Of a stretch of 10,175 nucleotides of DNA, positions 1 to 5,763 are shown one piece after another. A model generated the notes under the pieces. The model did no database searches and was not told where the DNA came from. It saw nothing but the letters and a program-made list of their open reading frames with translations. Each line of letters begins with the position of its first letter. Within the stretch, counting starts at the first letter, position 1. Position numbers and translations under genes: made by a program. Source of the DNA: JBGTBQ01 sp041749275 (GTDB lineage Bacteria > Acidobacteriota > Blastocatellia > Pyrinomonadales > Pyrinomonadaceae); contig JBGTBQ010000019.1 of assembly GCA_041749275.1 (NCBI GenBank), forward strand, positions 1-10,175, in the 5' to 3' direction.

Positions 1-152
1 ACGCGCGGCTGCCCGCGCTGCGCCGCCCTGCGACCGTTGCCGGCCATGATGATGGCGACGTGTCCCGGCAGATGCTCCCAGTCAACGCGGGCGAGCAGCG
101 ACTCGTCGCGCGACCCTCTCTCGACAACTTCAGTAAAATCAGTGAGCGCCAA
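1..152 (-). CDS. uppS: Isoprenyl transferase (UppS-like), N-terminal part, cut by window edge
   Basis: Only the first 50 codons are present; the rest lies left of the window. The product resembles undecaprenyl diphosphate synthase, the cytosolic cis-prenyltransferase that builds the C55 lipid carrier for cell-wall synthesis from farnesyl diphosphate and isopentenyl diphosphate. The diagnostic block WEHLPGHVAIIM-x-GNGR is visible at about residues 26-41. I chose a TTG start at 152 because AAGGG (163-167) sits 10 nt upstream and the extra N-terminus is of usual length for the family; another in-frame TTG lies further upstream. The odd point is the signature itself: the family has MDGNGRWA, here it reads MAGNGRRA, so the catalytic Asp (Asp26 in E. 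coli UppS) is Ala and the following Trp is Arg. Each change is one base away from the canonical codon. It could be an inactive paralogue, a decaying gene or poor sequence. The family call is fairly safe; activity is doubtful. Confidence 0.8.
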   Translation of the reverse strand, partial: MALTDFTEVVERGSRDESLLARVDWEHLPGHVAIIMAGNGRRAAQRGQPR

Positions 153-268
153 AGGCTCTTTTCCCTTCGCGGTATGCCTATCCGACCCGCTGCATCTTAA
201 ACGCAAACGAGTTTAAAGTACAAAATCCATGACCCTGAGTGGGGGGCGCGGCTATGTTCAAAATGGGT

Positions 269-300
269 CTTCGGATGCGGACGATAACGAGTCCGCGAAG
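269..300 (-). terminator. Hairpin between truA and uppS, possible weak terminator
   Basis: GCGGAC (277-282) pairs with GTCCGC (291-296) around an 8-nt loop, and CTTC (269-272) can pair with GAAG (297-300) across a 4-nt bulge. It lies downstream of truA in the direction of transcription. The T-rich stretch that follows on the minus strand is short, so a factor-independent terminator is only one possibility. Confidence 0.3.
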
Positions 301-346
301 CGGATTCACTGACTAATGCTATCCATCTCCATCGAAACCTTGAGCT

Positions 347-1159
347 TCAATAGTCAACCTCGACGAGCGTCAGACCATGCGCGGGGGCGGTTACAATCGC
401 CAATGGCCTCTCGCCCGTCTCGATAGCGCGCGCGATGTCTCCGCTCTCTAACTCGCCGCGCCCGACGGCCAGCAGCGCGCCCGCAATCGAGCGCACCATG
501 TAGCGCAGGAACCCTTCGGCGGCGGCATTGATCTCAATCACGCGACCCTGTCCGTGCTCGCTGCAACGCTCCGAGATGTCAAGCCGTATGACACGCCGGA
601 CACGGGTCTTGATGTCCGCTTGCGCCGCTGAAAAAGCAGTCCAGTCACGTTCGCCGACGAACAGTTCCGCGGCCCTTGTCATCGCCTCAAGGTTCAGGCG
701 CCGCGCCTCGTGCAAGGTGTATCGCACATGGAACGGGGATTGGATGCGCCCGTTGAAGATGCGGTAGCGATAGGTCTTGCCCCGCGCCGAAAGCCGCGCG
801 TGAAAATCTTCGGGCACGACCTCGGCCTCGACAATACGAACGTCCTTGCCGACGTTTCCATTGATCGCCGTGCACAACCTGTCCGGCGACAGCTCGCGCC
901 GCAGCTTCACGTTCGCCACCTGCCCCAACGCATGTACGCCCGCGTCCGTCCGCCCCGCCCCATGCACGACGACCTTCTCGTCTTCGATGAGAGAGAGCGC
1001 ATATTCCAACTCTCCCTGCACGGTCCGCCAACCCTTCTGCCACTGCCAACCGTGGAACTCCGTGCCATCGTACTGAATCGTCAGGCGGTAGTTTGAAAGG
1101 GATGAAGGATGAGGGATGAGGGATGAAAATGTTGCTTCCGTGTTCACTTCATCTTTCAT
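347..1159 (-). CDS. truA: tRNA pseudouridine(38-40) synthase TruA
   Basis: TruA converts uridines 38-40 in the tRNA anticodon stem to pseudouridine. The protein starts proper at about residue 23 with YRLTIQYDGTEFHGWQ, the usual TruA opening. GAGRTDAGVHALGQ at 67-80 holds the catalytic Asp (D72), and FHARLSARGKTYRYR and FLRYMVRSIAGAL are further family blocks. The length (270 aa) is normal apart from a non-family N-terminal extension of about 22 residues. No ATG, GTG or TTG exists between that extension and the conserved core, so translation must begin in it: ATG at 1159 or the GTG four codons later. The ATG lies inside a 7-bp repeat unit, and the segment SSLIPHPSSL (12-21) is encoded by an inverted copy of the same repeat. 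GGATGAAGG just upstream, also repeat-derived, can serve as ribosome binding site. pyrE lies 129 bp upstream in the same direction. Confidence 0.95.
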   Translation of the reverse strand: MKDEVNTEATFSSLIPHPSSLSNYRLTIQYDGTEFHGWQWQKGWRTVQGELEYALSLIEDEKVVVHGAGRTDAGVHALGQVANVKLRRELSPDRLCTAINGNVGKDVRIVEAEVVPEDFHARLSARGKTYRYRIFNGRIQSPFHVRYTLHEARRLNLEAMTRAAELFVGERDWTAFSAAQADIKTRVRRVIRLDISERCSEHGQGRVIEINAAAEGFLRYMVRSIAGALLAVGRGELESGDIARAIETGERPLAIVTAPAHGLTLVEVDY

Positions 1160-1294
1160 CCTTCATCCCTCATCCCTCATCCCTCATCCCTCATCCTTCA
1201 TCCCTCATCCCTCATCCCTCATCCCTCATCCCTCATCCCTCATCCCTCATCCCTCATCCTTCATCCTTCATCCCTCATCCCTCATCCCTCATCC
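1099..1294. repeat. 21-copy heptamer tandem repeat with inverted 4-copy arm
   Basis: From 1148 to 1294 there are 21 consecutive 7-bp units, mostly CTCATCC with some TTCATCC and one TTCATCT. At 1099-1126 four units lie in the opposite orientation (GGGATGA type), separated by a 21-nt spacer, so 1099-1126 and 1148-1175 can form a near-perfect 28-bp stem. On the minus strand each unit contains GGATGA; as 7 is not a multiple of 3, an ATG and a TGA recur in every frame each 21 nt. The tract holds the truA start codon (1157-1159), a natural purine-rich ribosome binding site, and the pyrE stop codon (1289-1291). Such heptamers recall the short tandemly repeated repetitive (STRR) sequences of cyanobacteria. 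The plus-strand reading as repeated SLIPHPS is not a gene. Confidence 0.95.
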
Positions 1295-1864
1295 TTGCTT
1301 TCGGCTCCCCGGTTTGATCGCCGGAATTCCCTGCGCGCAGAGCGGGCAGGCGTCAGGCGCGACGGCGGGCACATCGAGGGTGGCGAGCGCAACTCTTGGG
1401 ACGCTGACATCGGCGCGGCCACCGGAACGGTCTATGATTGAGGCCGCGCCGACGACGTTCGCGCCCGCGTCGCGGAGCGCGTCAATCGTTTCTCGCGTCG
1501 AGCCTCCGGTTGTGATGACATCTTCGACGACGACGACCGGCTCGCCGGAGCGGACGGTAAAGCCGCGCCGGAGCGTCATCGCGCCGTTCTCACGTTCCGT
1601 CCAGATGGAGCGGACGCCGAGGGCGCGCGCCACTTCCCAGCCGATGATGATGCCGCCGATGGCGGGGGCGGCTGCGGTCTCTATCTTCTGACCGGCGAAA
1701 CGTTCGGCAATTGCACGCCCGAACGCCTCGGCCTCGGCGGGATATTGCAGGACGAGCGCGCATTGCAGATAGTTCGGACTGTGCAACCCGCTCGTCAGGA
1801 TGAAGTGACCTTCGAGGAGCGCGCCCGTGCGTTTGAACCTTGCGATCACTTCGTCCTGTCGCAT
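1289..1864 (-). CDS. pyrE: Orotate phosphoribosyltransferase PyrE
   Basis: PyrE joins orotate and PRPP to give orotidine 5'-monophosphate in de novo pyrimidine synthesis. Seen in the protein (191 aa, normal for the family): GALLEGHFILTSGLHS at 14-29, typical of the N-terminus; PAIGGIIIGWEVARALG at 67-83; the mobile catalytic loop with TERENGAMTLRRGF (89-102); and the PRPP-binding loop VVVVEDVITTGGST (110-123). A CPLC pair (173-176) near the C-terminus occurs in one PyrE subgroup. The ATG at 1864 follows a good ribosome binding site (AAGGGAAGGATGAGAG, minus strand). The stop codon TGA is the last unit of the heptamer tract, so the final residues SRKQG adjoin repeat DNA. It is divergent from the exonuclease gene and upstream of truA; the repeat-filled gap may affect how far transcripts run into truA. 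Confidence 0.95.
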   Translation of the reverse strand: MRQDEVIARFKRTGALLEGHFILTSGLHSPNYLQCALVLQYPAEAEAFGRAIAERFAGQKIETAAAPAIGGIIIGWEVARALGVRSIWTERENGAMTLRRGFTVRSGEPVVVVEDVITTGGSTRETIDALRDAGANVVGAASIIDRSGGRADVSVPRVALATLDVPAVAPDACPLCAQGIPAIKPGSRKQG

Positions 1865-1895
1865 CTCTCATCCTTCCCTTTAAAACCGTGCGTGT

Positions 1896-1901
1896 TACAA
1901 T
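1896..1901 (+). promoter_or_regulatory. Possible -10 element of a leaderless exonuclease transcript
   Basis: TACAAT lies 8 nt before the ATG at 1910, so a start 6-8 nt downstream would give a leaderless or nearly leaderless mRNA. This fits the absence of a ribosome binding site before the ATG. No convincing -35 box is found 16-18 bp upstream, so the call is weak. Confidence 0.3.
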
Positions 1902-1909
1902 GCGCTGCG

Positions 1910-2761
1910 ATGGAGACCTTCCGTAACCTCGTCCCCGACTCTACGCTCATCCACGAGGCGATACAACTTTTGCGCCGGCAGGGCGGGCGCGCATCGGCGG
2001 TCGAGATCGCCGACATGGTTCTGCAACTTCCCGAACTCGACCCCACGCTCGCCGTGACGCTTATCGCGGAGTTAATCAAAGACGACTGGCGTCTGCGCGT
2101 TGACGACGGCACGAACGACATCGAGCTGTTGTGGGAGGACGACGATCTACGCGCGCTCGCCGACGCCGACTATGTCGTCTTCGACGTGGAGACGACGGGG
2201 CCAAAGACGCCGCCGTGCCGGATCATGGAGATCGGCGCGTGCCGCGTGCGCGGCGGTCGCATCGTTGACGAATTCCAAACTCTCGTCAACCCTCTGATGC
2301 CGATTCCTCCCTTCATCTCGCATCTCACGGGCATCTCGGACGCGATGGTTACTGACGCCCCCATCTTCGCCGAGGTCGCCCCGGCATGGCTCGATTTCGC
2401 CGACCGCGCCGTCCTCGTCGCCCATAACGCGCCGTTCGACATGCGCTTCATCAACCATGAACTGTCGCTCATCTTCCCCGGCAGAAGAATGTGCAATTCG
2501 CATCTCTGCACGGTTGCGCTCTCGCGTCGCGCCGTGCCGGAACTGACCAGCCACCGTCTCCACTATCTCGCCCAGCACTTCGCCATCAACTTCCCCCGCC
2601 GCCACCGCGCCGGCAACGACGCGCGCGCCACCGCCGAAATCTTCCTCCTCCTGCTCGAACTGCTCGGCGGCGAAGGCGTCCGCGACATCGCCAGCGCGCG
2701 ACGGTACAGAAAAACAGCGGTCAACGGTCAGCGATTAGAGGCCGTTTCAAAAGCTCCGTAG
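1910..2761 (+). CDS. DEDDh 3'-5' exonuclease, DnaQ/PolC-epsilon-like, with N-terminal helical domain
   Basis: A 283-residue exonuclease of the DnaQ family, expected to remove nucleotides from DNA 3' ends with two metal ions. Catalytic residues are visible: Exo I in FDVETTG (D92, E94), Exo II in AHNAPFD (D177) and Exo III in HRAGNDARAT (H232, D237), i.e. the complete DEDDh set. Residues 1-75 form a separate, mostly helical segment (LIHEAIQLLRRQGGRASAVE and following) that looks like a winged-helix or HARE-HTH-type DNA-binding domain; this is inference. The frame is open upstream to 1745, but that part is antisense to pyrE, so I take the ATG at 1910; no ribosome binding site is evident and GTG at 1892 is an alternative. 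The last residues, TAVNGQRLEAVSKAP, run through a short heptamer repeat and are probably not conserved. Whether it acts with DNA polymerase III or in repair cannot be said. Confidence 0.88.
   Translation: METFRNLVPDSTLIHEAIQLLRRQGGRASAVEIADMVLQLPELDPTLAVTLIAELIKDDWRLRVDDGTNDIELLWEDDDLRALADADYVVFDVETTGPKTPPCRIMEIGACRVRGGRIVDEFQTLVNPLMPIPPFISHLTGISDAMVTDAPIFAEVAPAWLDFADRAVLVAHNAPFDMRFINHELSLIFPGRRMCNSHLCTVALSRRAVPELTSHRLHYLAQHFAINFPRRHRAGNDARATAEIFLLLLELLGGEGVRDIASARRYRKTAVNGQRLEAVSKAP
2711..2738. repeat. Short heptamer tract in the exonuclease 3' end
   Basis: Units AAAACAG, CGGTCAA, CGGTCAG and CGATTAG follow each other in 7-bp register. They encode part of the exonuclease C-terminus. The consensus differs from the TTCATCC tract but the period is the same. 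Confidence 0.5.
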
Positions 2762-2792
2762 GAACGAGCGACGGCTTTGCCTTTCACCACCT

Positions 2793-3404
2793 CTAGCCCT
2801 CTGTTTTTCTCCGCTTGAGCAGGTTGCGGATGATGAATCCAACGACAATCAGCGCCGCCACGACCAATCCCACCGTCGGATAGTTTTGCGCCAGCACCTC
2901 TTTCGCACGCTCGCCGTAGCGCACGGCGATAAAGCCTTCGAGCAGGAAACGGAACGCGCGCCCGACGGCGACGGCCACGGCGAACCGCACGATGCTCAGA
3001 CGAAAGACGCCCGCCGTGATGACGAACAATTTAAACGGAAACGGCGGCGGTAAAACTGACGCGACGAGCACCGAGAGCACGTCGTAGCGGTCAACCAGTT
3101 CCTTGACGCGCGCCTGCTTCGACGGCGGGAAACGCTCCAGCGCACGCCGGCCCGCACGGCGCGAGATGTAGTAAAGAATGATGCACCCGATCACCGAACC
3201 GGCTGTGCCCGCCAGCGCGTAGAAGGGCATCCACGCGGGGCGCTGGGTCGAGAGCAGGAGCATCACCGCGTCCGGCCCGCCCGGCAGCGGAATCAACGCC
3301 GAGTCGAGCAGCGCGATAGCGAACAGCCCCAACGGACCGAAAGCAACCAGAAATTGCGTGACGTGGTTGAGACCATTCGTGATTTTTCGCAAGAGCCATT
3401 TCAC
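2793..3404 (-). CDS. DedA/VTT-domain membrane protein (copy 1)
   Basis: A 203-aa inner-membrane protein of the DedA/VTT (SNARE-associated) superfamily. Visible blocks: a hydrophobic segment containing LLDSALIPLPGGPDAVMLLL at about 33-52, the glycine-rich GTAGSVIGCIILYYISRRAG at about 66-85, LPPPFPFKLFVITAGVFRLS, a GRAFRFLLEGFIAVRYGE block, and a C-terminal transmembrane helix ending in a basic tail. Some DedA proteins are now known to flip undecaprenyl phosphate across the membrane (UptA of Bacillus subtilis); others affect membrane homeostasis, so the substrate here is open. ATG at 3404 is preceded by AAGGGG about 16 nt upstream. It is the second of two tandem paralogues, 78 bp downstream of the first, and convergent with the exonuclease gene. 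Confidence 0.85.
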   Translation of the reverse strand: MKWLLRKITNGLNHVTQFLVAFGPLGLFAIALLDSALIPLPGGPDAVMLLLSTQRPAWMPFYALAGTAGSVIGCIILYYISRRAGRRALERFPPSKQARVKELVDRYDVLSVLVASVLPPPFPFKLFVITAGVFRLSIVRFAVAVAVGRAFRFLLEGFIAVRYGERAKEVLAQNYPTVGLVVAALIVVGFIIRNLLKRRKTEG

Positions 3405-3482
3405 TGCGTTTCGCTATCCCCTTCAAATCGAGAGAGGTCAGAACAAAGAAAGATGAACGATAAAAAAAAAGCGAGCCGTCTT

Positions 3483-4169
3483 TCATTCATCGCTCTGACT
3501 GCCGCCTTCTGATTTCTGACTTGTGACTTGTGACTTCTCTTCCTCCAAGCTGTTGCGCGTCGAGCTGAAACGATTCCAGACGAGGTACACGGCGACACCC
3601 GTGATGACGAGCGCCGCGACGACGCTCAAAATCACCAGCCCGTTGTGCCTGAGAAAATCAATCACCTGCTCGCCGTAAAAGACCGCCAGCACGCCCTCGA
3701 CGTAATAGCGCAGACTCCGCGCAATCATGATCGTGAGCATAAAACGCCAGCGCGGATATTCGAGCGCCCCGGCGGTTGCCACGAAAATCTTGAACGGCAT
3801 CGGCGGCGGCAAGAGCGCGGGAATCGCCAGCGCGAGAAAACCGAATCGCGCGTAGGCGCGCTCGACGCGCATGATTGAGTCGGGGCTGAAGCGCCGTCTC
3901 ATCACGGCCTGCCCGCCGCGCCGCATGATGTAATAGAGCAGGTTGCAGCCGATGACCGACCCGGCAGCCGCGAAGAGCGGAAAGTAAAAAACGGCCTTCG
4001 GGTCGCTGTAACAGCGCGCGACGACGAGATAGTCGTTGATCTCAGGCAGGCTCAGGAGCGACGAGTCGAGCGCGCCGATGAACACCATCGCCGGCGCCGC
4101 GACGTAAATCGGAACGTCTCTGATGAAATCGTGGAGATACTTGGCGACTTCGGCAAGCCAGTCGAACAT
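3483..4169 (-). CDS. DedA/VTT-domain membrane protein (copy 2)
   Basis: A 228-aa paralogue of the next gene. Shared blocks in the same order: FIGALDSSLLSLPEINDYLV, AAAGSVIGCNLLYYIMRRGG, LLPPPMPFKIFVATAGALEY, ARSLRYYVEGVLAVFYGEQV, then a C-terminal transmembrane helix. The proline-rich re-entrant motif and the conserved Arg-rich stretch support the VTT fold. It differs in carrying SLPEIND where copy 1 has PLPGGPD. After the last helix comes a polar tail with KSQVTSQKSEGGSQSDE; its SQVTSQKS part is encoded by a 7-bp tandem repeat, so the stop codon has probably been reset by repeat growth. The start at 4169 has no obvious ribosome binding site. It lies between the envelope protein gene and copy 1, all leftward, and the three may be co-transcribed. 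Confidence 0.85.
   Translation of the reverse strand: MFDWLAEVAKYLHDFIRDVPIYVAAPAMVFIGALDSSLLSLPEINDYLVVARCYSDPKAVFYFPLFAAAGSVIGCNLLYYIMRRGGQAVMRRRFSPDSIMRVERAYARFGFLALAIPALLPPPMPFKIFVATAGALEYPRWRFMLTIMIARSLRYYVEGVLAVFYGEQVIDFLRHNGLVILSVVAALVITGVAVYLVWNRFSSTRNSLEEEKSQVTSQKSEGGSQSDE
3507..3541. repeat. Heptamer tract in the 3' end of DedA copy 2
   Basis: Units TTCTGAT, TTCTGAC, TTGTGAC, TTGTGAC and TTCTCTT are in 7-bp register on the plus strand. They are translated, on the minus strand, as the polar tail of the DedA protein. Confidence 0.7.
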
Positions 4170-4176
4170 ACAAAAG

Positions 4177-4249
4177 CAGTGACGCGTGACAAAAGATGAG
4201 TGACGAGCAAAAGTAATTTAACTCGTCACTCGTCACTTGTCATCCATCA
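4177..4249. repeat. Inverted pair of heptamer tracts
   Basis: Left arm: CAGTGAC, GCGTGAC, AAAAGAT, GAGTGAC (4177-4204). Right arm: CTCGTCA, CTCGTCA, CTTGTCA, TCCATCA (4222-4249). GAGTGACGAG (4198-4207) and CTCGTCACTC (4222-4231) are perfect 10-bp complements with a 14-nt loop. The design, opposite-strand heptamers around a short spacer, matches that of the truA tract with a different sequence. It lies between the envelope protein gene and DedA copy 2, and could act as an attenuating or stabilising hairpin. Confidence 0.8.
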
Positions 4250-4255
4250 CTGTTT

Positions 4256-5137
4256 TTACTTTGCGGGCGCGAAGACCGTGGGCGTGTCGTAAGTGACGCC
4301 GAAGGTGACGCCGGAGCGGGGGCTGAATTCGGTCAGGCCGGCGATGCCGGCAAAATCGAAGCGGAGGCCGGAGGTGCGGACGCGTAGGCCGAGACGCGCC
4401 TCGGAGAGCGGTTCGGTGCCGAGCGGCGCGCGGCCCGTGCGTGTGTTGGCGCGCCCGTTGACCTCGCCCGCGAGATCAATCTGTTTGTTGACCCGAAAGA
4501 TGCCCGCGAGGCCGTAGAGCAGCATGTCGTTCTGCGTGAAGCGGTCGGTCGGCGCGGAGATGATGCCGAGGCCGATGTTGCCGAACGTGTTGAGGCGTCC
4601 GTTGTGCCCGAACTTCTTGCCGACGAGAATCGTGCCGAAGGCATTCGTCTGGTTGAGTCCGATGCCGCGCCCCTCATTTGAATTCGGCAACTCGACGCCG
4701 AAGCGGAAGCCGAGGCTCGGAGCGTGCCGCGTCTCGTTGCGAATCTTTATTTTCGTGGCGAGCGTGAAGTCGCCCGTGTCGTTCGTCGAGTTGCTGCCGG
4801 GCGCGAAGGTATTCGGGATGGCCGGGTTCGGGTTGACGGTGTTGATGCTGAGGAAGTTCTGCGCCACGCCTTCGATCTGGAATTCGACGTTCGGCGACAG
4901 ACCGATGTTGATGCCGATGACGCCGACGCGCGTCAGGTCGCCGGTCAGCCCCGACGCGGGAAACTTCGCCCCTTGCAGGAAATCAATCCCCGCCTCGATG
5001 CGAAGCGTGCCGGGCGCGAGCACGTCCACGTCTTCGGTGATGAGCGGGCGCTGCTGCGCGCTGGCCGAAGAGGCGAGGACGAAAGCACAGCAGAGCGCCG
5101 ACGCCAAACTGACCAGAGAATTTCGGAATGATCGCAT
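4256..5137 (-). CDS. Exported protein, probable outer-membrane beta-barrel
   Basis: A 293-aa protein with a clear Sec signal peptide: basic MRSFRN, hydrophobic core, and ASSASA|QQ as cleavage site after residue 27. The mature part has alternating hydrophobic/polar stretches with many Gly and Asn (for example GVIGINIGLSPNVEFQIEG, FGTILVGKKFG, LGLRVRTSGLRFDFAGIAGL) and ends in short beta-like segments, as expected of an outer-membrane beta-barrel of the type annotated as transporter or MetA-pathway porin-like. I cannot name a substrate. I took ATG at 5137 because the signal peptide then starts properly; a GTG nine codons upstream is in frame but has no ribosome binding site. A strong promoter lies about 110 bp upstream. 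The two DedA genes follow, so envelope function is a common theme. Confidence 0.7.
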   Translation of the reverse strand: MRSFRNSLVSLASALCCAFVLASSASAQQRPLITEDVDVLAPGTLRIEAGIDFLQGAKFPASGLTGDLTRVGVIGINIGLSPNVEFQIEGVAQNFLSINTVNPNPAIPNTFAPGSNSTNDTGDFTLATKIKIRNETRHAPSLGFRFGVELPNSNEGRGIGLNQTNAFGTILVGKKFGHNGRLNTFGNIGLGIISAPTDRFTQNDMLLYGLAGIFRVNKQIDLAGEVNGRANTRTGRAPLGTEPLSEARLGLRVRTSGLRFDFAGIAGLTEFSPRSGVTFGVTYDTPTVFAPAK

Positions 5138-5242
5138 AACAGTCAGGAGACCTACTTCTTGCACTGGCGTTAAAAGAAAAGCATTATCCGCTTCTCAGCG
5201 ATCGGCCAATTAAAACGGAAAGCACTCTTGAATTTCACTCGG

Positions 5243-5271
5243 ATTGTATGGCGTACCGGCTAGGCCGTCAA
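5243..5271 (-). promoter_or_regulatory. Sigma70-type promoter of the exported-protein gene
   Basis: On the minus strand TTGACG (5271-5266) and TACAAT (5248-5243) are separated by exactly 17 bp. The predicted transcript start is near 5236, giving a leader of about 100 nt before the ATG at 5137. Confidence 0.75.
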
Positions 5272-5353
5272 CTTTTACATAACAGCGACGCCCTGTGTGC
5301 TTAGGGACTGCTGCGACCAAGCAAATTCATTCCCTTTCAGGAGGTGGCGACCC

Positions 5354-5590
5354 GTGCTCAGTATAAAAGAACATCTGACAATTCTGTACGTGACGATGGC
5401 TGATTTCTTTGACCACCATCCGAGGTTGGCGCAATGGCGACAATCCAATCACAGTCAGCCCGATTTCACTGCCGCGTGGTGTCGCGCCGCGACGCGGGTC
5501 TTTTCTCGCTCGTGGCAAGGCTTGTGGACGACGCTTCAGTTGAAGATGTTGGACTACAGCCTGTCTCATGTCGGTATCATCCCGGCTTAG
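5354..5590 (+). pseudogene. Truncated transposase, N-terminal fragment (IS982/IS4-like by recall)
   Basis: The reading frame starts at GTG 5354, 7 nt after a near-perfect ribosome binding site AGGAGGTG (5339-5346). The first 40 residues (LSIKEHLTILYVTMADFF, then HHPRLAQWRQSNHSQPDFT) look like the N-terminus of DDE transposases of small IS elements, in which SDAEVLTIAL-type sequence usually follows. Here the similarity stops at about residue 40 and continues as unrelated AAWCRAATRVFSRSWQ up to a stop at residue 79, which suggests a deletion or frameshift. A DDE catalytic triad is absent. TTAGGGACTGCTGCGACC (5301-5318) upstream could be the old left terminus, but no matching right inverted repeat is seen. 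The exact IS family is uncertain. It lies between the exported-protein promoter and the methyltransferase gene. Confidence 0.55.
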
Positions 5591-5763
5591 TTCGACTCAA
5601 GACTCGGGTTACCTTATGACCCAAGCAGCCCAACGCCGGAATTGACCGGCTGCGAGCGAAAAGCATTCAGCATCATCGAAGGAAGATTGATGAGAGGCGC
5701 GCAGTCGAGCAATCCGGTCGAATGACACGACCGCCTCAGTTAGCTTGTTGTGTTGCGCCTTAC
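5591..5763. other. Non-coding gap after the transposase fragment
   Basis: No reading frame with family resemblance was found. It probably contains eroded IS sequence; I could not align it to any part of a transposase by eye. Confidence 0.3.

Noticed and set aside
687..1049. Alternative frame inside truA
   Set aside because: It overlaps the well-supported truA in another frame, and its Arg/Gly/Ala-rich composition is typical of GC-rich shadow frames.
1148..1294. CRISPR-like array
   Set aside because: The period is 7 bp with no spacers; this is a simple tandem repeat.
1116..1691. Plus-strand frame with SLIPHPS repeats
   Set aside because: It is the heptamer tract read through plus the antisense of pyrE; periodicity and lack of a ribosome binding site argue against a gene.
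4524..5213. Long plus-strand frame antisense to the exported-protein gene
   Set aside because: The minus-strand gene has a signal peptide, promoter and sensible composition; the plus frame has none of these.
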